Shown: positions 8,469-19,659 of the stretch, piece after piece
Layout of the letters: each line of letters begins with the position of its first letter
Numbering within the stretch: the first letter of the stretch is position 1
Origin: an uncultured Microbacterium sp.
Lineage (GTDB): Bacteria; Actinomycetota; Actinomycetes; Actinomycetales; Microbacteriaceae
Direction of reading: 5' to 3'
Length of the DNA: 64,000 nucleotides
Assembly: GCF_947489255.1 (NCBI RefSeq)
Contig: NZ_CANLCY010000002.1
Span: forward strand, 62,001-126,000
Made by a program: the position numbers and the translations under genes
Notes under the pieces: model-generated
Told to the model about the DNA's origin: nothing
What the model saw: only the letters and a program-made list of their open reading frames with translations
Database searches by the model: none

Positions 8469-9755
8469 ATGACCGAAACCCCCGCTCCACCGCGCACGTC
8501 GCCGCTGCACGATCGGCACGAGGCCCTCGGTGCCTCGTTCACCGACTTCGGCGGCTGGAACATGCCCGTGCGCTACACCTCCGACCTCGCCGAGCACCGC
8601 GCGGTGCGCGAGGCCGCGGGACTGTTCGACATCTCGCACATGGCCGAGTTCCGCGTCGAGGGTGCCCGCGCCGCGGCCTTCCTCGATTTCGTGCTCGCCG
8701 GACGCCTGTCGACCATGAAGATCGGCAAGGCGAAGTACTCGCTCGTGCTCGCCGAAAGCGGCGGCATCGTCGACGATGTCATCGTCTACCGCACGGGGGA
8801 CGAGAGCTTCCTCGTCATCTCGAACGCCGGAAATCGGGATGCCGTGGCGGCGGCGTTCGACCTGGCTCAGCGCACGTGGGTCCCCGCGTCGGCCGAGGTC
8901 CCTGCGCCTGTCGATGGGCCCGGAGCCCCCGCGTCGGACGCTTCGACAGGCTCAGCGACCGACGCTCGCACCATCGAGATCCGCAGCGCCGCAATCGACT
9001 TTCCCGACGCAGCAACCGAGGTCCCTGAGCCTGACGAAGGGACCGGAACACTCACGGTCACCGACGACACCGACCAGTACGCCCTCATCGCCCTCCAGGG
9101 ACCCGAGGCCCGCGGCATCCTGAGCTCCACCCCGGGTGTCGAGATCACCGGTACCGCCCTCGATGAGCTCGGCTACTACGCCTGGACCGAGGGGACCTTC
9201 CAGGGGGCGCCGCTGTTCGTCGCCCGCACGGGCTACACCGGCGAGGACGGGTACGAATTGATGATCCCGACCGCGCAGGCCGGCGCGCTGTGGGACGCCG
9301 CGCTCGCCGCGGGGTCCGACCGAGGACTCGTCCCGTGCGGACTCGCCGCGCGCGACACGCTGCGCCTCGAGGCCGGGATGCCGCTGTACGGCCACGAGCT
9401 CTCCCGCGACATCGTGCCCGCCCAGGCCGGTCTCGGTCGCGTGGTGGCCGTCGACAAGACGGCGTTCGTCGGCAAGGACGGCCTCTCGTCGGGTCCCGCA
9501 GACGCCCCCGTGCTCGTCGGCCTCGTCTCGGCGGGCCGCCGTGCCGGTCGAGCCGGATACGCCGTGCTGCACGGTGACGAGGTCGTCGGCGAGATCACCA
9601 GCGGCGCCCTCAGCCCCACCCTCGGCCACCCCGTCGCGATGGCGTTCGTCGCGCCCGCGGCATCCGGACTCGGAACCGAACTGACCATCGACGTGCGCGG
9701 AACCCGCATCCCCGCGACCGTCACCGCCCTTCCCTTCTATCGGAGAAACGCATGA
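8469..9755 (+). CDS. gcvT: Aminomethyltransferase (glycine cleavage T protein) with internal REP-derived insert
   Basis: T protein of the glycine cleavage system; moves the aminomethyl carbon from lipoyl-GcvH to tetrahydrofolate, releasing ammonia. Folate-binding and core motifs are visible: [55 protein letters not shown]. At 428 residues it is about 60 longer than typical GcvT (around 365). The excess lies at about residues 140-195, a low-complexity Ala/Asp/Pro/Thr stretch encoded by three REP-like palindromes (8895-9047) that keep the frame open. The conserved flanks on both sides look intact, so the protein is probably functional with a surface loop. First gene of gcvTHP. Confidence 0.95.
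   Translation: MTETPAPPRTSPLHDRHEALGASFTDFGGWNMPVRYTSDLAEHRAVREAAGLFDISHMAEFRVEGARAAAFLDFVLAGRLSTMKIGKAKYSLVLAESGGIVDDVIVYRTGDESFLVISNAGNRDAVAAAFDLAQRTWVPASAEVPAPVDGPGAPASDASTGSATDARTIEIRSAAIDFPDAATEVPEPDEGTGTLTVTDDTDQYALIALQGPEARGILSSTPGVEITGTALDELGYYAWTEGTFQGAPLFVARTGYTGEDGYELMIPTAQAGALWDAALAAGSDRGLVPCGLAARDTLRLEAGMPLYGHELSRDIVPAQAGLGRVVAVDKTAFVGKDGLSSGPADAPVLVGLVSAGRRAGRAGYAVLHGDEVVGEITSGALSPTLGHPVAMAFVAPAASGLGTELTIDVRGTRIPATVTALPFYRRNA
8895..9047. repeat. REP-like units a, b, c inside gcvT
   Basis: Unit a, 8895-8923, contains GGTCCCTGCGCCTGTCGA then TGGGCC. Unit b, 8941-8960, is CTTCGACAGGCTCAGCGACC, in the opposite orientation. Unit c, 9019-9047, contains GGTCCCTGAGCCTGACGAAG then GGACC, in the orientation of a. 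The same family recurs between tatB and the mrp homologue. Such units are normally intergenic; here they are translated. Confidence 0.8.
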
Positions 9756-10122
9756 CCGACCTCACCGCCCTCAGCTACACGTCCGAGCACGAGTGGATCT
9801 CGATCGACGGTGACGTCGCCACCGTCGGCATCACCGATTTCGCCGCCGACAAGCTCGGCGACGTCGTCTTCGTCGAGCTGCCCGGCGCGGACTCGTCGGT
9901 CTCGGCCGGCGACGTCTGCGGCGAGATCGAATCGACCAAGTCGGTCGGCGAGCTCTACGCGCCCCTCACCGGCACCGTCGTCGAGGTCAACGACGCCGTG
10001 GTCGACGACCCCTCGCTCGTGAACGCAGAGCCGTTCGCCGGCGGCTGGCTCATCAAGATCCGCGTCGAGGGCGACCTTCCGGCCGACCTGCTCGACCGCG
10101 CCGCCTACGAGGACCTCACCGC

Positions 10123-10126
<4 letters not shown>
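9752..10126 (+). CDS. gcvH: Glycine cleavage system H protein
   Basis: Lipoyl carrier that shuttles the aminomethyl intermediate between GcvP and GcvT and returns to dihydrolipoamide dehydrogenase. The 124-residue protein has the expected length; the lipoylated lysine is Lys63 in [12 protein letters not shown], followed by the [12 protein letters not shown] loop and GGWLIKI. ATG overlaps the gcvT stop by 4 bp (ATGA at 9752-9755), and its own stop overlaps gcvP likewise. No lipoate ligase or L protein gene is in the window. Confidence 0.97.
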
Positions 10127-13002
<2,876 letters not shown>

Positions 13003-13008
13003 CACCAC

Positions 13009-13055
13009 GCGACGCCCCCGGTGGGTCCGGCATCCGGATCCGCCGGGGGCGTCGC
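13009..13055 (+). terminator. Hairpin terminator after gcvP
   Basis: GCGACGCCCCCGG (13009-13021) and CCGGGGGCGTCGC (13043-13055) form a perfect 13-bp stem immediately after the gcvP stop. There is no U-tract, as is common for actinobacterial terminators. Confidence 0.7.
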
Positions 13056-13138
13056 GCCGTCATGGCGCGGGATGCCGAGGGGGCGAGCGCGTCGTGCGGC
13101 CCGGGGATCCCACAGGAGGCGTTTAGTAAAGTGCCCCT

Positions 13139-14911
13139 GTGCACCACGGGCTGAACGACGTTCCTCGACCGACTCGGCGACGACCCTCAGCATCTCGCCC
13201 CGCAGCGGCGCGGCGCGGCGCGGGGCGCCTGCTCGCCCTCCTCGCGGCCGCGGGCGTCGTGCTGGCCGGCTGCTCCGCTCCCGAGCCCGCCCCGGCTCCC
13301 GTCGAACAGGCGCCCACGAGCCTCACGCTCGGTGTCGTCGGCTCGCTCACGAGCTTCAACGCGGCGAGTTCGACCGGCGACACGGCGGCCAACCGTGCGC
13401 TCTCCGCTCTCCTGGACGAACGGCTCGGTTCTCTCGACGGCGACCTGCAGGTGGTGCCCAACGACGGCCTCGGTCGCATCACCCGCGTGCAGGGCGACCC
13501 GCTCAAGGTGAGCTACGAGCTCTTCTCCGACCGCGTGTGGTCGGACGGGACCCCGGTCACCCTCGACGACCTGCTCTTCGGGTGGGCCGTCACCTCGCAC
13601 TACTTCGACGACGCCACGTATGACGCGAACGGGCAGGTCGTCTCGGGTACGCGGTACTTCGACACGGCCGCGCCGGCGGACCCGAACGCGCGTACCACCC
13701 GTCCGAGCATCAACCGCTCCGACGACACCCTGACCCTCACGTACGAGCAGCCGTTCGCCGACTGGAACCGTCAGTGGCTGCTCGACCGGCCCGTCCACGT
13801 CGTCGCGCAGCGCGCGGGCGTCAGCGTGAAGGATCTGCTCACCGCGATCCTGACCACCCCCGCCGGCGATCCGGAGCAGCCGCGCACGCCGAATCCCGTG
13901 CTGCTCGCCGCGGCGCAGACCTGGAACACCGGGTTCGACGTCGCCCCCGGCTCCACCCCCGATCCCGCGAGCGTGGTGTCGGCAGGGCCCTGGACCGTGA
14001 CCGAGATCACCGCCGACACGGTCGAGCTCGCGCGCCGCGATTCGTACCAGGGTGCGCACTTCCCGGGGCTCGAGCAGCTGACCGTGCGCTTCTTCGCCGA
14101 CCGCGCAGCCCAGCTGTCCGCGGTGGAGGCGGGCCAGGTCGACGTGGCCAACGTCGGCGACATCGACGTGGCGGAGAACAAGACCCTGACGGATGCCGGT
14201 TATCAGGTGCAGGTCGGCCCGACCACCCAGACGCTGCACCTGCGTTTCGCCGAGGGGACGGCATCCGATCTCCGTCAGGCAATGACGCTGGCGATCGACC
14301 GCTCCTCCCTCGTGCAGGACGTCCTGGGCGCGGTGCGCCCGGATGCGCAGCCGTTGCAGTCCTTCCTGTCGTCGCCCGCGGCGGGTTCGCTGTACGCCGA
14401 CCTCGTCTCCGGCAACGGCGCCCCCGGCACCGGGAGCGACGTCGACGGAGCGCGCAGCGCCCTGGGCGACCGAGCAGCGGTGCTCCGGGTGGCTTACGAC
14501 ACCACCGACGACGTTTCCGCGCAGGTCTTCCCCCGCTTGGTGTCTATGGGTGCGCGTGCCGGAATCGCCGTCCGTCTCGCGACCACGCCGGAGGAGGCGG
14601 ATGCCACTCTGGCCTGGGTGGGCGAGGACGAGAGCCTCTACCGCTCGGCGCGCGACCGCATCGCCGAGGGGATCGAGGGGGCGAACACGAACGAGCTCTT
14701 CGACGAGCTGACCGTCCACACCGATCCGGTCGACGTGCTGGCCGAGGCGAAGGAGATCGACCGGTCGCTGTTCGCCGCCTACGCGGGAGTGCCGCTGCTC
14801 GAGCGCACGGGCGCGGTCGTGGCCGCCGAGGGCGTCGGGGGAGTGGCCTACACCTCCGAGCCCGATGGAGTGCCCCCGGCGTTCTGGACCTGGTCCCCGC
14901 CCCAGCGCTGA
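13139..14911 (+). CDS. Peptide-type ABC transporter substrate-binding lipoprotein (SBP_bac_5)
   Basis: 590-residue lipoprotein of the Opp/Dpp binding-protein family: long basic leader, hydrophobic stretch and lipobox LAGC with Cys45, then the family fold with LTLGVVGSLTSFNAAS, VWSDGTPVTLDDLLFGW and FADWNRQWLLD. The GTG at 13139 is the only possible start: an in-frame stop lies 10 bp upstream. The box TAAAGT (13127-13132) ends 6 nt before it, so a leaderless mRNA fits better than the AGGAGG at 13114-13119, which is 19 nt away. No permease genes follow directly; it may serve the transporters at 17.8-26.2 kb, or another one. Ligand unknown. Confidence 0.85.
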   Translation: MHHGLNDVPRPTRRRPSASRPAAARRGAGRLLALLAAAGVVLAGCSAPEPAPAPVEQAPTSLTLGVVGSLTSFNAASSTGDTAANRALSALLDERLGSLDGDLQVVPNDGLGRITRVQGDPLKVSYELFSDRVWSDGTPVTLDDLLFGWAVTSHYFDDATYDANGQVVSGTRYFDTAAPADPNARTTRPSINRSDDTLTLTYEQPFADWNRQWLLDRPVHVVAQRAGVSVKDLLTAILTTPAGDPEQPRTPNPVLLAAAQTWNTGFDVAPGSTPDPASVVSAGPWTVTEITADTVELARRDSYQGAHFPGLEQLTVRFFADRAAQLSAVEAGQVDVANVGDIDVAENKTLTDAGYQVQVGPTTQTLHLRFAEGTASDLRQAMTLAIDRSSLVQDVLGAVRPDAQPLQSFLSSPAAGSLYADLVSGNGAPGTGSDVDGARSALGDRAAVLRVAYDTTDDVSAQVFPRLVSMGARAGIAVRLATTPEEADATLAWVGEDESLYRSARDRIAEGIEGANTNELFDELTVHTDPVDVLAEAKEIDRSLFAAYAGVPLLERTGAVVAAEGVGGVAYTSEPDGVPPAFWTWSPPQR

Positions 14912-14969
14912 CGTCGGAGCACGGATGCCGTCCGCGGACGGTGCGCGACCGACCTTCCGGTGCGGGGCC

Positions 14970-15848
14970 TCAGGCCGTCGGCGACGGCGTCGCCGTGGGC
15001 GTCGGGGTGGACGCGGGCGGGGCGAAGATCCCCGGCCACCAGGCCGCAGCCAGCGGATACCCGACGAAGGCGACGATGTCGATCACCGTGTGCGCCACGA
15101 CGAGGGGCATGACCCGGCCCCAGCGCTTGTAGCACCATCCGAACACGAGACCCATCACCACGTTGCCGAGCGCGGAGGGCCAGCCCTGATAGAGGTGATA
15201 GCTGCCGCGCAGCAGCGCGGTCGAGACGATGATCCCCGTCCACGACCACCCGAGCCGGCGCAGACGGTCGAAGAGATAGCCGAGGAAGATGACCTCCTCG
15301 GTCAAGCCGGCCCGCAGAGCCGCCAGCACGAGCAGGGCGACGACCCACCACGAGGAGTCCAGCGGGGCCGGGACCACCGCGATGCTCTGACCGATCGCAC
15401 GGCCGATCGCGTACACGCCGATGCCCGGAGCGCCGATGAGCGCGACCAGCAGCAGCCCGCGCGCGAGGTCGGAGCCGAAGCGCCGGAAGTCCAAGCCGAT
15501 CCGGCGCAGGGCGTTGTTCGCCGGTTCCCACAGCAGATAGAGCGCGAGCGCGACCAGAGCGAGCGAGAAGAAGATGTCAAGGAACTGGTAGATCGCGTCC
15601 CACAGCGGTTCGGCGCTGCGCGAAGGGTTCAGCTGCGTCTGCTGCTGCGAGATCGGCGCCCGGGTCGCCGCCCTCACGAACGACACCACCGAATAGATCG
15701 CGGACTGGCCCACGCTGACCAAGAGCACCAGAACGATTTCCCAGGCCAGACGCGTCCGCCGGTAGCGGTCTGAGGCCGCCAAAGTCGGAGGATATGTCCA
15801 GTCCGCGGGGCCCCTGGAGCGCGACGACTTGTCAAATTGCCACATCAT
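14970..15848 (-). CDS. CPBP-family intramembrane metalloprotease
   Basis: 292-residue multi-helix membrane protein of the CAAX protease/bacteriocin-processing (CPBP/ABI) family. The first motif is TEEVIFLGYLFDRL: two glutamates are kept but the Arg of the classic EExxxR is Leu, a variant that recurs in actinobacteria as far as I recall. The second motif RGSYHLYQGW supplies the first His, and VVAHTVIDI the last. The C-terminus is a Pro/Thr tail (ASTPTPTATPSPTA). Start chosen at ATG 15848 (with a second ATG at 15845) behind GAGAGG; longer starts up to 15953 are open but lack support. Substrate unknown. It is divergent from the next binding-protein gene and shares a 161-bp promoter region with it. 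Confidence 0.78.
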   Translation of the reverse strand: MMWQFDKSSRSRGPADWTYPPTLAASDRYRRTRLAWEIVLVLLVSVGQSAIYSVVSFVRAATRAPISQQQTQLNPSRSAEPLWDAIYQFLDIFFSLALVALALYLLWEPANNALRRIGLDFRRFGSDLARGLLLVALIGAPGIGVYAIGRAIGQSIAVVPAPLDSSWWVVALLVLAALRAGLTEEVIFLGYLFDRLRRLGWSWTGIIVSTALLRGSYHLYQGWPSALGNVVMGLVFGWCYKRWGRVMPLVVAHTVIDIVAFVGYPLAAAWWPGIFAPPASTPTPTATPSPTA

Positions 15849-16009
15849 GGGCCTCTCGAGTAAATCCTCTGTAACGTTTATCGAAGAAGTTTGGGGCACC
15901 TGGGTAAACGTGCCTAATGTGTTCTCATCCTGCCCGAACGGATTTCCCCGCATCTTGTGCTGCGTGAAAACCCTGCCCGGGCGACGATCATCCCTTCCCT
16001 GGAGGAACT

Positions 16010-17629
16010 GTGAAGCGCAACAAGATTGCCCTGTCCAGTCTCGCCCTGCTGGGAGCTGTCGGGCTCATGCTCGCCGGCTGCTCGGGCGGAGACAACGGCG
16101 GCAGCGGCTCGGCATCGGGCGGCGACGCCTCGGCCATCATCCGGACGAACGGCTCCGAGCCGCAGAACCCGCTGATCCCGACCAACACCAACGAGGTCGG
16201 CGGCGGAAAGATCCTCGACTCGATCTTCGCCGGTCTGGTCTACTACGACGCCGACGGCGCTCCGGTGAACGACATGGCCGAGTCCATCGTCACCAACGAC
16301 GCGCAGAACCTCACCGTGACCCTGAAGAAGGGTCAGAAGTTCACGGACGGCACCGAGGTCAAGGCCGACAACTTCATCAAGGCGTGGAACTACGGCGCGC
16401 TGCTGTCGAACAACCAGCTCAACAGCTACTTCTTCGAGGACATCGTCGGCTTCAGCTACGACGAGGACTCGGAGCTGACGGGTCTGCAGAAGGTCGACGA
16501 CTACACCTTCACGATCGCGCTGTCCAAGCCCGCGGCCGACTTCGCGCTGCGCCTGGGCTACTCGGCGTTCTTCCCGCTGCCGGACTCCGCGTTCGACGAC
16601 ATGACCGCGTTCGGTGAGAACCCGGTCGGCAACGGCCCCTACAAGCTCGCCAGCGACGGCGCGTGGCAGCACAACGTGCAGATCGACCTCGTCAAGAACG
16701 ACGACTACCAGGGTGGCCGCACGGTCGCGAACGGCGGCCTCACGGTCGTCTTCTACGCGTCGCAGGATGCCGCCTACGCCGACCTCCTCGGCGGCAACGT
16801 CGACGTGATCGACGCCATCCCGTCCGCGTCGCAGGCCACCTTCGAGTCCGACCTGGGCGACCGTGCGGTCAACCAGCCGGCCGCGGTGTTCCAGTCCTTC
16901 ACCATCCCGGAGCGCCTCGCGCACTTCAGCGGCGAAGAGGGCAAGCTGCGTCGTCAGGCGCTGTCGATGGCCATCAACCGCGAAGAGATCACCAGCACGA
17001 TCTTCCAGGGCACCCGCACCCCGGCCAGCGACTTCACCTCGCCGGTCATCGACGGCTGGTCCGACTCGCTCGCCGGCGCCGACGTGCTGAAGTACGACGA
17101 GGCCAAGGCGAAGGAGCTGTGGGCCCAGGCCGACGCCATCTCGCCGTGGACCGGTACCTTCCAGATCGCGTACAACGCCGACGGTGGACACCAGACCTGG
17201 GTCGACGCGGTGACCAACTCGATCAAGAACACCCTCGGCATCGACGCGTCGGGCGCTCCCTACCCGACGTTCAAGGAAGCCCGTTCGGCCATCACCGACC
17301 GCAGCATCCAGACCGCCTTCCGCACCGGTTGGCAGGCCGACTACCCCGGTCTGTACAACTTCCTCGGACCGCTCTACGCGACCGACGCCTCGTCGAACGA
17401 CGGTGACTACTCGAACCCCGAGTTCGACAGCCTGCTCTCCGCCGGCATCGCCGAGACCGAGGTCGACGCGCAGAACGCCGACTTCCAGAAGGCGCAGGAG
17501 ATCCTGCTCCAGGACCTGCCCGCCATCCCGCTCTGGTACTCCAACGTCACCGGCGGTTTCGCCGACGGCGTGAACAACGTCAAGTTCGGGTGGAACTCGG
17601 TTCCGCTGTACTACGAGATCACGAAGTAA
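16010..17629 (+). CDS. Oligopeptide-type ABC transporter substrate-binding lipoprotein
   Basis: 539-residue extracytoplasmic binding protein. The signal MKRNKIALSSLALLGAVGL and lipobox LAGC place it on the outer face of the membrane; SBP_bac_5 features include NPLIPTNTNEVGGGKILDSIF, KFTDGTEVKADNFIKAW and ENPVGNGPYKL. GTG 16010 has GGAGG at 16001-16005. It is followed by a strong terminator-like hairpin and then the permease genes, an arrangement that gives high binding-protein expression relative to the membrane components. Most likely the ligand receptor of the first transporter downstream. Confidence 0.9.
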   Translation: MKRNKIALSSLALLGAVGLMLAGCSGGDNGGSGSASGGDASAIIRTNGSEPQNPLIPTNTNEVGGGKILDSIFAGLVYYDADGAPVNDMAESIVTNDAQNLTVTLKKGQKFTDGTEVKADNFIKAWNYGALLSNNQLNSYFFEDIVGFSYDEDSELTGLQKVDDYTFTIALSKPAADFALRLGYSAFFPLPDSAFDDMTAFGENPVGNGPYKLASDGAWQHNVQIDLVKNDDYQGGRTVANGGLTVVFYASQDAAYADLLGGNVDVIDAIPSASQATFESDLGDRAVNQPAAVFQSFTIPERLAHFSGEEGKLRRQALSMAINREEITSTIFQGTRTPASDFTSPVIDGWSDSLAGADVLKYDEAKAKELWAQADAISPWTGTFQIAYNADGGHQTWVDAVTNSIKNTLGIDASGAPYPTFKEARSAITDRSIQTAFRTGWQADYPGLYNFLGPLYATDASSNDGDYSNPEFDSLLSAGIAETEVDAQNADFQKAQEILLQDLPAIPLWYSNVTGGFADGVNNVKFGWNSVPLYYEITK

Positions 17630-17645
17630 CCCTTCCGATCTCTGG

Positions 17646-17681
17646 CCGCGAGGCGGTGACGGATTCGTCACCGCCTCGCGG
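17646..17681 (+). terminator. Strong hairpin between binding protein and permease genes
   Basis: CCGCGAGGCGGTGACG (17646-17661) pairs perfectly with CGTCACCGCCTCGCGG (17666-17681) around a 4-nt loop, 16 bp stem, no U-tract. Position suggests partial termination or mRNA 3'-end protection, setting binding protein above permeases. A smaller hairpin (GGGCTC/GAGCCC, 17724-17739) follows. Confidence 0.75.
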
Positions 17682-17792
17682 TCTGCCAGCCAGGCCTCAT
17701 CACGACGTGTGGTAGAACGGCACGGGCTCTTCTGAGCCCTGCCCCCCACGTAACGTCCGGTGAGGCGTTTCCCACGTTCGAAAAGAGAGCGG

Positions 17793-18722
17793 ATGCTCGG
17801 CTACATCCTCAGACGTCTGCTGCAGGTGCTCCCCGTGTTCTTCGGGGCCACGCTGCTGATCTACTTCATGGTCTTCGCCATGCCCGGAGACCCGATCCTC
17901 GGTCTCTTCGGTGACAAGACCCCCGCCCCGCAGGTCGTCGAAGCCCTGCGGGCGCAGTACCACCTCGACCAGCCCTTCATCGTCCAGTACCTCCTGTACC
18001 TCGGCGGCATCTTCCAGGGCGACCTGGGCACGACCTTCTCGGGTCAGTCCGTCAACGAGGTTCTCGCGCGCACGCTGCCCGTCACCGCGCGCCTGGCCGT
18101 GATGGCCCTCGCCATCGAGTTCGTCCTCGCGATCGTCATCGGCACGATCTCCGCCATTCGCAAGGGCAAGCTGTTCGACAACGTCGCGCTCGTCGTCGCG
18201 CTGCTGTTCGTCGCCCTGCCCATCTTCGTGGCCTGCTTCCTCGCGCAGTACTTCCTCGCCGTCCAGCTGGGGTGGTTCCGACCGACCGTGGGCGCGCAGA
18301 ACGACTGGGGCGATCTGATCCTGCCGGCCATCGTGCTCGGATTCAGTCTCTTCGCCACGAGCATGCGCCTGATGCGCGGGTCGGTCATCGACACGCTCAA
18401 CCAGGACTGGGTGCGCACCGCGTACAGCAAGGGCCTCTCGCGTCGTCGCGTGATCCCCGTGCACGTGCTGCGCAACTCGCTCATCCCGGTCATCACCAAC
18501 TCCGCCACCAACTTCGGCGTGCTGCTGGTCGGTGCCACCGTGACCGAGGGCATCTTCAACATCCCCGGCGTCGGCAACACGCTCTACCAGGCGACGATCC
18601 GCGGCGAGGGCCCCACGGTCGTCTCGTTCGTGACCGTCTTCGTCATCATCTACGTGCTGGTCAACCTCGTCGTCGACCTTCTGTACGGTCTCCTTGACCC
18701 GAGGATCCGCTATGTCAAGTAA
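17793..18722 (+). CDS. Dpp/Opp-type ABC permease, first subunit (transporter 1)
   Basis: 309-residue inner-membrane permease of the DppB type: N-terminal MLGYILRRLLQVLPVFFGATLLIYF, FxxxxxPGDP segment (FAMPGDPILGLFG), and the cytoplasmic EAA loop AYSKGLSRRRVIPVHVLRNSLIPV that contacts the ATPase. Six membrane helices are expected. ATG 17793 follows GAGAG; an in-frame upstream codon at 17760 would add 11 basic residues and is less likely. The stop overlaps the next permease gene. Confidence 0.9.
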   Translation: MLGYILRRLLQVLPVFFGATLLIYFMVFAMPGDPILGLFGDKTPAPQVVEALRAQYHLDQPFIVQYLLYLGGIFQGDLGTTFSGQSVNEVLARTLPVTARLAVMALAIEFVLAIVIGTISAIRKGKLFDNVALVVALLFVALPIFVACFLAQYFLAVQLGWFRPTVGAQNDWGDLILPAIVLGFSLFATSMRLMRGSVIDTLNQDWVRTAYSKGLSRRRVIPVHVLRNSLIPVITNSATNFGVLLVGATVTEGIFNIPGVGNTLYQATIRGEGPTVVSFVTVFVIIYVLVNLVVDLLYGLLDPRIRYVK

Positions 18723-19659
18723 TCGATTCCCGGCGCCGCACTACGTCGCCCCCATCAAGACCGAGACCATCTCGGTCGACGCCGTCCGCGTCGCCGCGCG
18801 CAAGAGCAACCTGTGGCTCGACGCGTGGCGCGACCTGCGTCGTCGCCCGACGTTCTGGATCGCCCTGGCCGTCATGGCCGTCGTGATTCTCATGGCCGCG
18901 TTCCCGACCCTGTTCACGCAGGTGCCGCCGAACAACGACTGCCAGCTCTCGAACAGCAACGGCGGCTCGACGGCCGGTCACATCCTCGGGTTCACCTTCC
19001 AGGGGTGCGATACGTTCTCCCGCATCGTCTGGGGCGCCCGCACCTCGCTGTCGGTGGGTCTGCTCGCCACCGCCATCGGAACCATCATCGGCCTCATCAT
19101 GGGCGCGCTGTCGGGCTTCTACGGCGGGTGGCTCGACGCGGTGATCTCGCGCGTCGGCGACATCTTCTTCTCGATCCCCTACATCCTCGCGGCGATCGTC
19201 GTCATGAGCGTGTTCTCGCAGTACCGCAACGTCCTCACCCTGGCGTTCGCGATCGGCGGGTTCGCGTGGGCCTCCACGGCGCGCGTCGTGCGTGCCGAGG
19301 TGCTTCGCGTGCGTCAAGCCGACTACGTGGCAGCCTCCCAGGCCCTCGGGCAGTCGCGCTTCAAGACGCTGCTGACCCACGTCATCCCCAACGCCATCGC
19401 CCCTCTGCTGGTCGTCACGACCATCAGCCTCGCGGCGGCGATCGTGGCCGAGGCGACCCTGTCGTTCCTCGGTGTCGGTCTCGGTGGCGACACGATGTCG
19501 TGGGGTAACGACATCAGCCAGGCGCAGCAGTCGCTGCGCGTCGCGCCGGCCGCGCTGATCTGGCCGTCGCTGGCGCTGACCGTGACGGTGCTGGCGTTCA
19601 TCATGCTGGGCGAGCTCATCCGAGACGCCATCGACCCGAGAGCGAGGGCCCGCCGATGA
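18712..19659 (+). CDS. Dpp/Opp-type ABC permease, second subunit (transporter 1)
   Basis: 315-residue DppC-type permease. A cytoplasmic N-terminus of about 50 residues precedes the first helix (FWIALAVMAVVILMAAFPTLF); the periplasmic loop NNDCQLSNSNGGST...FQGCDTF holds two Cys, and the EAA loop ASQALGQSRFKTLLTHVIPNAIAPL is clear. ATG 18712 lies 11 bp inside the upstream gene; its own stop overlaps the ATPase gene by ATGA. Pairs with the DppB-type subunit as a heterodimeric channel. Confidence 0.9.
   Translation: MSSNRFPAPHYVAPIKTETISVDAVRVAARKSNLWLDAWRDLRRRPTFWIALAVMAVVILMAAFPTLFTQVPPNNDCQLSNSNGGSTAGHILGFTFQGCDTFSRIVWGARTSLSVGLLATAIGTIIGLIMGALSGFYGGWLDAVISRVGDIFFSIPYILAAIVVMSVFSQYRNVLTLAFAIGGFAWASTARVVRAEVLRVRQADYVAASQALGQSRFKTLLTHVIPNAIAPLLVVTTISLAAAIVAEATLSFLGVGLGGDTMSWGNDISQAQQSLRVAPAALIWPSLALTVTVLAFIMLGELIRDAIDPRARARR

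Noticed and set aside
13114..13139. AGGAGG at 13114-13119 as ribosome site of the binding-protein gene
   Set aside because: It is 19 nt from the only possible in-frame start, and the GTG at proper distance (13131) meets a stop after seven codons.
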